This document shows, one piece after another, positions 21,648-28,681 of a stretch of 31,653 nt of DNA. Below the pieces are notes generated by a model, which worked only from the letters and a program-made list of their open reading frames with translations, made no database searches and was not told the DNA's origin. How positions within the stretch are numbered: the first letter of the stretch is position 1; each line of letters opens with the position of its first letter. The DNA is taken from the NCBI GenBank assembly GCA_964521665.1, contig CAZFSG010000011.1:1-31653 (forward strand), given 5' to 3'. The position numbers and the translations under genes were made by a program. Origin of the DNA: JANXDG01 sp964521665. GTDB taxonomy: Bacteria; Elusimicrobiota; Endomicrobiia; DTEH01.

Positions 21648-24269
21648 TTAGTTTTTTATAATAATATTATTCCTTGAGTCAATATCTACAACAATTTTAC
21701 TCTTCTCTTTTATTTTACCTTCAAGAATTTCTTTTGCAATCAAGTTATAAACTTTTTGATGGATAACACGTTTTAGTGGTCTTGCACCAAAGGTTATATC
21801 AAACCCAACTTTTGCTAAAAATTCTTTAACATCGTCAGTGAACTCAACTTCAATCTCTTTTTCTTTTAGTTTATTTTCTACATCTTTAAGTTGTATTTCT
21901 ACAATTTTTACTATTTCTTTAAAAGATAATTTATTAAACACTATAATTTCATCAATTCTGTTTAGAAACTCAATTTTAAAAAATTTCTTAAGTTCATCAA
22001 AAACATATTGATATATTTGTTCATATGACATTTTTTCTTTTGTTTCAAGTTCAGTTATAACATTAGTTGCAATATTTGATGTCATTATAATGACAGTATT
22101 TTTAAAATCTACGGTGCGGCCCTTACCATCTGTTAATCTCCCATCATCAAATACCTGGAGTAAAACATTAAACACTTCAGGATGTGCTTTCTCAACTTCA
22201 TCAAACAAAATTACTGAATATGGTTTTCTTCTTACAGCTTCAGTAAGTTGTCCACCTTCTTCATATCCTACATACCCAGGTGGTGCACCAATCAATCTTG
22301 CAACTGAATGTTTCTCCATATATTCTGACATGTCTATTCTTATTAAATACTTTTGGTCATTAAATAGAAATTCAGCAAGACGTTTTGCAAGTTCTGTTTT
22401 TCCCACACCTGTAGGTCCTAAAAACAAAAATACGCCAAGGGGTCTGTTCGGATCCACAAGGCCTGTTCTTGCTCTACGAATACAATCACATACTCTTTGT
22501 ATAGCATGGTCTTGTCCTACAATATACTGTTTTAGGTAATCTTCCATTTGTAACAACTTTTCTTTTTCTGTTTGTACTAATTTTTTTACTGGTATACCAG
22601 TCCATTTTGAGATAACTTCTGCAATATCTTCTTCATCAACTTCTTCTTTCAACATTTTTTGTTCTTTTTGTACTTCTTTTAGTTGTGAATAAAGTTCAGC
22701 ATGTTCTTTTTCTTTTGCAGGTAATCGACCATATTGTATCTCTGCTACTAATGCAAGATTACCTTCACGTTCTGCTTGTTGTTTTGTGATTTTTAAATTG
22801 TCAATTTCTTGTTTCACATTTTTAATTTTTGTTATTAGATCTTTTTCTTTCTGCCATTGCTGATATAGAACTTCATATTTTTTCTTTAATTCTTCAATTT
22901 GTGTATCAATTTCTTGCAATTTTTTATTCAATTCTTTTTCATCAACAGGTTCGCTACCAATACCAGTTTTTATTGCTTGTTTTTCAATCTCAAGTTGTTT
23001 TATTTTTCTTTGTATATCGTCAATTTCAGCAGGCATTGAATCAATCTCTATTCTCAATTTACTTGCAGCTTCGTCAACTAAATCAATTGCTTTGTCAGGT
23101 AAGAATCTATCTGTAATATATCTGTTTGATAACACAGCTGCTGCAATAAGTGCTTCATCTTTGATTTTTATACCATGGTGTAGTTCATATTTTTCTTTTA
23201 ATCCGCGAAGAATTGCAATTGTATCTTCAACTGTAGGTTCAGATACCAAAATTGGCTGAAACCTTCGTTCTAAAGCACGATCTTTTTCAATATATTTTCT
23301 ATATTCATCAATAGTTGTTGCGCCAATACATCTTAGTTCACCTCGTGCTAACATAGGTTTTAACATATTTGACGCGTCAATTGCACCTTCAGCAGCACCT
23401 GCACCAACTATAGAATGTATTTCGTCAATAAAAAGTATAATCTGACCTTTTGATTCAGCAACTGTTTTTAATACTGATTTAAGTCGTTCTTCAAACTCGC
23501 CACGGAATTTTGTTCCTGCAATTAAAGAACCCATATCTAACTGAAAAACAATTTTGTCTTTCAAATTTTCTGGTACATCACCAGCAACAATTCTTTGTGC
23601 TAATCCTTCAACAATAGCTGTTTTACCTACACCCGGATCACCAATTAATACAGGATTGTTTTTTGTTCTCCGAGATAAAACTTGTATGGTTCTTCTTATC
23701 TCTTGATCTCTACCAATTACTGGATCAAGTTTGCCTACACGTGCAAGATGCGTGAGATCTCTACCGAAACGTTCAAGAGGTTTATATCTTTCTTCAGGTG
23801 TCTGATCAGTCACACGTTCTGTGCCACGTAAGATCCTTAATGCTTCTAACACTTTTTCTTTTGTAACACCATATTTTGCAAGGATTTTTGCTGCAACACC
23901 ATTTTCTTCTATTATACCTAACAACAAGTGTTCTACTGAAATATAATCGTCTTTAAATTCTGCACTAATATCTAATGCATAGTCTAAAACTTTCTTTGTC
24001 CTTAATGATATATAAATAGCACCTGGATGAGATGACACTGGTGAAGATGTTTTTGGTAACGCATCAACCTGTAGTTCAACTTCAGACAAAATTCTTTTCA
24101 CATCAGCACCTATCTTTTTTATGATTTCAACAGCAAAGGAATCGTCAGTTGTTAACAGCGACCATAAGATATGTTCTGGAGTAAGTTCAGGATTTTGTTT
24201 TTTTTCAGACAATCGTTGTGCGTTATATAAAACTTCTTGTGTTTTTAAAGTAAACTTTTCAGGATGCAT
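21648..24269 (-). CDS. clpB: Protein disaggregase ClpB (HSP100)
   Basis: It pulls aggregated proteins through a hexameric ring with DnaK help. The N-domain has two Clp repeats (FTLKTQEVL and IYISLRTKKVL regions). AAA module 1 has Walker A GDPGVGKT (210-217) and Walker B LFIDEIHSIVGAG. A long coiled-coil M domain of about 120 residues, from about residue 410, separates ClpB from ClpA or ClpC. AAA module 2 has Walker A GPTGVGKTE and SEYMEKHSVARLIGAPPGYVGYEEGG. The 873-residue length is typical. AGAGAGG precedes the ATG. No CIRCE element is visible upstream, so heat control is not evident from sequence. Confidence 0.98.
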   Translation of the reverse strand: MHPEKFTLKTQEVLYNAQRLSEKKQNPELTPEHILWSLLTTDDSFAVEIIKKIGADVKRILSEVELQVDALPKTSSPVSSHPGAIYISLRTKKVLDYALDISAEFKDDYISVEHLLLGIIEENGVAAKILAKYGVTKEKVLEALRILRGTERVTDQTPEERYKPLERFGRDLTHLARVGKLDPVIGRDQEIRRTIQVLSRRTKNNPVLIGDPGVGKTAIVEGLAQRIVAGDVPENLKDKIVFQLDMGSLIAGTKFRGEFEERLKSVLKTVAESKGQIILFIDEIHSIVGAGAAEGAIDASNMLKPMLARGELRCIGATTIDEYRKYIEKDRALERRFQPILVSEPTVEDTIAILRGLKEKYELHHGIKIKDEALIAAAVLSNRYITDRFLPDKAIDLVDEAASKLRIEIDSMPAEIDDIQRKIKQLEIEKQAIKTGIGSEPVDEKELNKKLQEIDTQIEELKKKYEVLYQQWQKEKDLITKIKNVKQEIDNLKITKQQAEREGNLALVAEIQYGRLPAKEKEHAELYSQLKEVQKEQKMLKEEVDEEDIAEVISKWTGIPVKKLVQTEKEKLLQMEDYLKQYIVGQDHAIQRVCDCIRRARTGLVDPNRPLGVFLFLGPTGVGKTELAKRLAEFLFNDQKYLIRIDMSEYMEKHSVARLIGAPPGYVGYEEGGQLTEAVRRKPYSVILFDEVEKAHPEVFNVLLQVFDDGRLTDGKGRTVDFKNTVIIMTSNIATNVITELETKEKMSYEQIYQYVFDELKKFFKIEFLNRIDEIIVFNKLSFKEIVKIVEIQLKDVENKLKEKEIEVEFTDDVKEFLAKVGFDITFGARPLKRVIHQKVYNLIAKEILEGKIKEKSKIVVDIDSRNNIIIKN

Positions 24270-24364
24270 AAATTATATACCTCTCTTTTTTAAAATTAAA
24301 TTAAACTTTTTCCTTTCATTAATATTTGATGAAAATTTTATATTATGGTTTCTTTATTTTTTAT

Positions 24365-25432
24365 TTATAGGTATTCAGCAAAAAATTTTGGTATATCTTT
24401 AAAACTTGATATTCTTTTAAGTTTTGATTTTATCTCTTTTATAAAATCTGGCAATATATAAAACCCTGTGACCAAAATCATAGATAATTTTTTACCTAAA
24501 AATTTTTTAATAAACAAAATCAATTTTTCTTTCTTTATCATATTTGTAGCAAGATTGCTTAAAATTACGATATTTATTAATCTTAAACTATATATACTGC
24601 CAACAAACAATCCTTCTTTTGTTAAACTTACAAATTTATATTTTAAAAACTCATCTCCCCCTCTAACAAAGAATAATGGCAAAAAAAATGAAAAGAGTAA
24701 CAACCATAAAATTTTTTTAATAGAAACAACCAAAGAATTAATTTGCCTTGTAAATAAATGTATTAAAAAACATAAAAAAAATATTCCTATATTTAAAAAT
24801 ATATTTTTCGTAACCAAAACAAAAATTATAGAAATTAACAACAAAATAATCTGTGTCCAATCTTGTAAACTAATTTTTTCATCATCAAAAATTTGTTGCG
24901 AATAAACTAACCAATTTTTTTCTTCTTTATTACTATTATAAAGATATCTCATTGTTGACAACGAAATTACACCGGTCATTGTTCCGCTTAATGTCGCAAA
25001 AAATAACAATATTGGTGTAAACAAAAAAATATTTTTTTGTGGAATAAAAAACAAATATATAATACAAAGTTGGTTCAAATTGTGTATCACAGAACCTATT
25101 ATACTTATTCCTAAACAACTTAGTTTAAAAAAAGTTTTTTTTGATATTAAATATACAACATACATACCTAAAGTAGAAATTACAGCAGAAGAAAAACTTA
25201 AAACAAACGATATAGACACAACTGTCCCTAAGAATAAGGCAGAAATAATTGTTCTCAAAACTGAAACATTTAAAGCTGTCCTTAATCCATACTTAATTAT
25301 GACTAACAAACTTATCATATTTGCTAAACCTAATCTCGCAGCAGGTAATGGATGTGGGAAAAAAGATTCTAAAATTTGTACTGAAGAAGATAATAGTGAT
25401 AAATAAAGTATTTTTTGTTCTTCTTCATTCAT
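24365..25432 (-). CDS. Gx transporter-like protein fused to an EcfT-like membrane domain
   Basis: A 355-residue polytopic membrane protein. The N-terminal half (to about 170) matches the Gx transporter group, also called heptaprenyl diphosphate synthase component I: PLPAARLGLANMISLLVIIKYG and LNVSVLRTIISALFLGTV. The C-terminal half (about 195-355) resembles the transmembrane EcfT/CbiQ component of ECF transporters: a helix pair, GLFVGSIYSLRLINIVILSNLATN, then a basic end. The classical Ala-Arg-Gly coupling motifs of EcfT are not seen, and no EcfA ATPase is nearby. Separate homologues of these families occur together in the Listeria flavin-based electron export locus (from memory). It follows the NusG_II gene by eight bases. 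Joint function with ApbE in flavin handling is inference. Confidence 0.8.
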   Translation of the reverse strand: MNEEEQKILYLSLLSSSVQILESFFPHPLPAARLGLANMISLLVIIKYGLRTALNVSVLRTIISALFLGTVVSISFVLSFSSAVISTLGMYVVYLISKKTFFKLSCLGISIIGSVIHNLNQLCIIYLFFIPQKNIFLFTPILLFFATLSGTMTGVISLSTMRYLYNSNKEEKNWLVYSQQIFDDEKISLQDWTQIILLLISIIFVLVTKNIFLNIGIFFLCFLIHLFTRQINSLVVSIKKILWLLLFSFFLPLFFVRGGDEFLKYKFVSLTKEGLFVGSIYSLRLINIVILSNLATNMIKKEKLILFIKKFLGKKLSMILVTGFYILPDFIKEIKSKLKRISSFKDIPKFFAEYL

Positions 25433-25440
25433 ATGTTAAT

Positions 25441-25824
25441 TTAATATGTTACAGAATCTATTTTATTAAATCTTTTTTCTTCGGACGTAATTTTGATTAA
25501 CACTCTATTAGGAACACAAACTATTTGTTGATACGGTTTTGAAATCCATCCTGTATGAACACAAATTTTATATGGACAATGCGATTCCTTCATTCTTACT
25601 TTATTATCTTTAATTTCAACAGTAAAATTATGAAACTTTAACTCTTGATTTTTAGATATCGGTTCTTTACAGAGGAGATTATTGTTTTGATAAATTTCTA
25701 CAAAACTTGTGCCAATAAAATAATGATTCGTATACAAAAAATAACTAAATGTTACTGGCAATAATAAAAAAATAAATAGCACTATAAAATCAAACAAAGT
25801 TGGTTTAATAGAAATACTTTTCAC
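25441..25824 (-). CDS. Membrane-anchored NusG domain II protein
   Basis: A 127-residue protein with one N-terminal membrane helix (about residues 12-30) and an outward-facing beta domain. The segment ESHCPYKICVHTGWISKPYQQIVCVPNRVLIKI is the signature of the NusG_II (PF07009) family, which is unrelated in role to transcription factor NusG. Three conserved cysteines lie in it. In other anaerobes it sits beside ApbE and Gx transporter genes, as here, and one Listeria member is part of extracellular electron transfer (from memory). It overlaps the apbE end by 20 bases. The exact role is not known. Confidence 0.85.
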   Translation of the reverse strand: MKSISIKPTLFDFIVLFIFLLLPVTFSYFLYTNHYFIGTSFVEIYQNNNLLCKEPISKNQELKFHNFTVEIKDNKVRMKESHCPYKICVHTGWISKPYQQIVCVPNRVLIKITSEEKRFNKIDSVTY

Positions 25825-26812
25825 TGATAAACTTTTTTATTTTTTGTGAAGTCAAAAATTTAATTTTATTATTTTCTTCTTTAACAATTATATATTCAAC
25901 ATTAAGTTTATTAGCTAAACTTATTGCATCTTTTTCACCTAAAACAAACATTGCTGTAGATAACGCATCTGCTAAAATAGGATCATCATAAATAATGGTT
26001 ACTGAAATTATACCATTATCTGTTGGATAACCTGTTTTTGGATTAAAAATATGGTGGTATCTTTTACCATTATAAAAAAAATATCGTTCGTAATCACCAG
26101 ATGTTGCCACTGCTGTACTAAAAAGTGATAACACACAAATATATCTTTGTTTATCTCTTGGATGTTGGACAGCAACACGCCATGGTTTGTTATCTTGTGT
26201 ATTTTTAACATAAATATCGCCGCCAAAGTTTATCAAAAATTTATTTATTTTATTTTCTTCAAGTATATCTTTTGCAACTTTTAATGCATAACCTTTTGCG
26301 ATACCACCGAGATTTATTCTCATTTTTGGTTTTTTAAGAAAAATAGTATTTTTATCTAAAAGGATTTTTTCATAACCAACTAATTCTAAAGATTTTTTAA
26401 TCTCATCTTCTTTTGGAAGAGTAAAATTTGTTTTTTTAGAAAAATTTTCAAATCCCCAAAGCATACTTAAAATACCTGTGGTAATATCAAACGCACCGTT
26501 TGTAAGTTTTGACACTTCTATACTTTTGTTTATAAGTTCAAATGTTGTTGATGAAACTTTTACTTTTTTATTTCCTGCAGCAAGATTTATTTTTTCTATT
26601 TCACTTTCAAAAGTATAACCAAATTGTTTGTCAATTTCTTCAATTTTTTTAAATACTTTCTCAATCACATTGTTGCCATAATTTTCGTCATTACAGTATA
26701 TTTTTATTTCACAAATTGTATCCATTAAAAACTTTGTTTGAGCAATTTCTTTATATGATTTTTTACAACTAAATAAAACTAAACATAAATACATCAAAAT
26801 TTGTTTCTTCAT
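25805..26812 (-). CDS. apbE: FAD:protein FMN transferase, lipoprotein
   Basis: It splits FAD and attaches FMN covalently to a Thr or Ser of target proteins, outside the inner membrane. A signal peptide ends in the lipobox LFSC with C16. The ApbE domain shows FLMDTICEIKIYC, TNGAFDITTGILSMLWGF, MRINLGGIAKGYA, LINFGGDIYV, HHIFNPKTGYPTDNG and the metal-binding ADALSTAMFVLGE. The 335-residue length is normal. It begins a three-gene set with the NusG_II and Gx/EcfT proteins. No flavinylation target domain (FMN-binding, RnfG or NqrC) is in the window, so the substrate is elsewhere. Confidence 0.95.
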   Translation of the reverse strand: MKKQILMYLCLVLFSCKKSYKEIAQTKFLMDTICEIKIYCNDENYGNNVIEKVFKKIEEIDKQFGYTFESEIEKINLAAGNKKVKVSSTTFELINKSIEVSKLTNGAFDITTGILSMLWGFENFSKKTNFTLPKEDEIKKSLELVGYEKILLDKNTIFLKKPKMRINLGGIAKGYALKVAKDILEENKINKFLINFGGDIYVKNTQDNKPWRVAVQHPRDKQRYICVLSLFSTAVATSGDYERYFFYNGKRYHHIFNPKTGYPTDNGIISVTIIYDDPILADALSTAMFVLGEKDAISLANKLNVEYIIVKEENNKIKFLTSQKIKKFISEKYFY

Positions 26813-26906
26813 ATTATGAAGATTTATAATATATTGATTTATGTTTCAATTTTTACTATTATTTTTGATAACTACATTTTTGCAATCTAACTAATAATTA
26901 ACAAAA

Positions 26907-26997
26907 GGAGAGGTGGCCGAGTGGTTTAAGGCAGCTGCCTGCTAAGCAGTTGTCCGGGCTAAAACCTGGACCGCGGGTTCGAATCCCGCCCTCTCCG
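26907..26997 (+). tRNA. tRNA-Ser(GCU)
   Basis: A class II tRNA of 91 bases. The acceptor stem is GGAGAGG with CCTCTCC, the D arm GCC...GGC is at 26916-26932, and the anticodon stem GCTGC/GCAGT encloses loop CTGCTAA with anticodon GCT (26941-26943). A long variable arm at about 26951-26972 and the T arm GCGGGTTCGAATCCCGC follow. The discriminator is G and CCA is not encoded. It reads AGC and AGT codons. It is isolated, between apbE and the phosphodiesterase. Confidence 0.97.
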
Positions 26998-27026
26998 AAT
27001 TTTTTATTAGTGAGAGGTATAATTTT

Positions 27027-27527
27027 ATGCTTATTGGTATAATTTCAGATACACACGAAAATATGGATGCAATAGAAAAAGCAGTAGAATTTTTTAATTC
27101 AAAAAAAGTAGACCTTGTTATTCATGCAGGAGATATAATTTCACCAATAACATTTGCACATTTCTCAAAACTTAACTGCAAGATATATCTTGTTTTTGGC
27201 AACAATGATGGTGAAAAAAAGATGCTTAAAGAAAAATATTCACAAATAGGTCTCATACAAGAACCGCCGTTAGAATTTGAGTTAAACGAAGATACAAAAA
27301 CAATAAAGTTTATAGTTTTTCATGCACCACCACAAAATTTAGAACAACTTGCTTTGTTAAATAAATACAACTATATTATCTACGGACACACTCATAAAAA
27401 AGATTATAGAAAAATTGGTAATACTACAATTATAAACCCAGGTGAAGCAGGTGGCTGGCTTTTCAATAACAAAAGTATTGTATTGTTGGATACAAAAGAA
27501 GATAAAGTTGAGTTTGTGGATATTTAA
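27027..27527 (+). CDS. YfcE/MJ0936-type metallophosphodiesterase
   Basis: A 166-residue calcineurin-like phosphoesterase that uses two metal ions. Motifs are in order: GIISDTHEN (Asp, His), VIHAGDI (bridging Asp), VFGNND (Asn), FHAPP (His, usually FxHG), and IYGHTHKKD (His pair). The family hydrolyses phosphodiesters in vitro with unclear physiological substrate. GAGAGGT lies ten bases before the ATG, which follows tRNA-Ser by 29 bases, so the two may share a transcript. A perfect palindrome TTTACAATTGTAAA lies 25 bases after the stop. Confidence 0.9.
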   Translation: MLIGIISDTHENMDAIEKAVEFFNSKKVDLVIHAGDIISPITFAHFSKLNCKIYLVFGNNDGEKKMLKEKYSQIGLIQEPPLEFELNEDTKTIKFIVFHAPPQNLEQLALLNKYNYIIYGHTHKKDYRKIGNTTIINPGEAGGWLFNNKSIVLLDTKEDKVEFVDI

Positions 27528-27607
27528 ACTCTTGCAATTATAATAAAAAGTTTTTACAATTGTAAACAAACTTCTTAAGTATTAGCAAACTAAAAACATG
27601 ATAGATT

Positions 27608-27664
27608 GTAGCCGCACCATTTTATGGTGCGTAAATAATATCACAGGCAAAAGTCTGCGACTAG
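27608..27664. repeat. GTAG-CCGC...GCGACTAG palindromic element
   Basis: The outer arms GTAGCCGC and GCGACTAG are imperfect complements. Inside lies the eight-base hairpin CGCACCAT-TTT-ATGGTGCG (27613-27631), and a CAGAC-type segment (GTCTGCGACTAG) at the right end. Confidence 0.6.
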
Positions 27665-27690
27665 CAAAAATTAAACTTACCCTTTGGATT

Positions 27691-27717
27691 GCAACAACCA
27701 TGTTGTTGCATTTTTTT
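27691..27717 (+). repeat. GCAACAAC hairpin followed by T-run (repeat unit, terminator-like)
   Basis: GCAACAAC-CAT-GTTGTTGC is an eight-base stem followed by A and seven T, so it could terminate yfcE transcription. The same hairpin recurs at 27780 (22 of 23 bases identical) with a weaker T-run, which suggests a repeat that may also act as a terminator. Confidence 0.5.
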
Positions 27718-27779
27718 GATTTTACATCAGCACATTACACTAGCGCTAATTAAATTAGCGAATACAAAATTTTTGGCCT

Positions 27780-27802
27780 GCAATAACCATGTTGTTGCAT
27801 TT
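27780..27802 (+). repeat. Second copy of the GCAACAAC hairpin
   Basis: GCAATAACCATGTTGTTGC differs from the copy at 27691 by one base in 23, which changes one stem pair to a G-T pair. It is followed by TTTATTA rather than a long T-run. Confidence 0.6.
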
Positions 27803-27828
27803 ATTACACTACAAAATAAATAAAAATT

Positions 27829-27877
27829 GTAGTTGCAAATCTTGCTTTATTTTCAGCAGACCAAGGTCTGCAACTAC
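27829..27877. repeat. GTAGTTGCA...TGCAACTAC palindromic element
   Basis: Perfect nine-base outer arms, extendable to eleven with flanking TT and AA. Inside is the seven-base hairpin GCAGACC-AA-GGTCTGC (27856-27871), which shares three bases with the right arm. It is the best-formed copy of the dispersed repeat. Confidence 0.7.
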
Positions 27878-27894
27878 AAATTAAATTAATTAAA

Positions 27895-27940
27895 ATTAAC
27901 AGATAAATAAAAATATGATTAACAGATAAATAAAAATATG
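27895..27940. repeat. Perfect 23-base tandem duplication
   Basis: The unit from 27895 to 27917 (beginning ATTAACAGATAAAT) is repeated exactly at 27918-27940. There are only two copies, without spacers, so it is not a CRISPR array. Confidence 0.85.
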
Positions 27941-28024
27941 CACAGATTGAAATCTGAGGATACAAATAATATAAAGCCTGCGGCTACCAAAAGAAATAGA
28001 AACAACAGATTTTTTGTAAAATTT

Positions 28025-28681
28025 TTACATATTTAATAACTTCACACTTTTCACTATATAATAAACAGCCACAACAAACAAAACCATAGCAAAAATTTTT
28101 TCAATAATTAAATTCCATTTACCTGATTTTGGCAATTTTGTAAGTATACCGCTAAAAACGCCTGCTAAAAATATTGTTGTTGAAAGTCCCAATGCAAAAA
28201 AGAAAAGTAAAACTGCACCATATACAACATTTTGTTTTGTAGAAACAATTGTTAAAATTGTTCCCAACACAGGAGTTGTACATGGTGAAAACACTAATCC
28301 TGATGTAGCACCTAACACAAACCCGCCAAAAGGTCCTTTAAAAAACTTATTACTAACTGAAATATTGATACTTAAATTAAAAACACCAAACATTGATAAA
28401 CTAAAAATTAAACATATAACACCAACTAAAAAATTAACAACAAAACTTTGTTGTATCTGACCAAACAAAAGTCCAAATACTGATGCAACAATACCTAAAA
28501 TTGTGTATACTAATGCTGTTCCTAAAACATAACTTAGGGTCAAAAAAATTTTCTTTTTAAAACTTTCTTTTGCTTGTGCACCAATATAACTTACTACAAT
28601 AGGTAACAATGGATAAACACATGGTGTAAAACTTGTTGCCACACCTGAAAGATATACCGGTATAATAGATAAAAAGTTCAT
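28025..28681 (-). CDS. CcdA/DsbD-like transmembrane thiol reductant carrier
   Basis: An inner-membrane protein of 218 residues with about six helices. The first helix has FTPCVYPLLP with C21 and the fourth has FSPCTTPVLG with C134, the paired cysteines that move electrons across the membrane in CcdA and the DsbD core. It lacks the periplasmic domains of full DsbD, so it needs a partner such as the TlpA-like protein at 4585. It begins inside the stop of the TonB receptor gene (four-base overlap). That coupling suggests a shared substrate, for example a metal that must stay reduced (inference), or maturation of a periplasmic protein. Confidence 0.9.
   Translation of the reverse strand: MNFLSIIPVYLSGVATSFTPCVYPLLPIVVSYIGAQAKESFKKKIFLTLSYVLGTALVYTILGIVASVFGLLFGQIQQSFVVNFLVGVICLIFSLSMFGVFNLSINISVSNKFFKGPFGGFVLGATSGLVFSPCTTPVLGTILTIVSTKQNVVYGAVLLFFFALGLSTTIFLAGVFSGILTKLPKSGKWNLIIEKIFAMVLFVVAVYYIVKSVKLLNM

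Larger units (their letters stand above)
27528..28024. repeat. Intergenic spacer of about 500 bases full of palindromic and tandem repeats
   Basis: No gene is supported here. From left to right it holds a palindrome (27553-27566), a GTAG-CCGC element with a hairpin (27608-27664), a GCAACAAC hairpin (27691-27717), an AATTAGCG palindrome (27744-27760), a near copy of the GCAACAAC hairpin (27780-27802), a GTAGTTGCA/TGCAACTAC element (27829-27877), a 23-base tandem pair (27895-27940) and a half element AAAGCCTGCGGCTACC (27973-27988). It lies between convergent genes, a position where short mobile repeats can gather without harm. Confidence 0.8.

Noticed and set aside
24270..24364. CIRCE or other heat-shock operator before clpB
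   Set aside because: No inverted repeat of the TTAGCACTC type is present in the 95-base spacer.
27528..28024. CRISPR array in the repeat-rich spacer
   Set aside because: Repeats differ in sequence, are not evenly spaced, and no cas genes are in the window. The only perfect repeat is a spacer-free pair.
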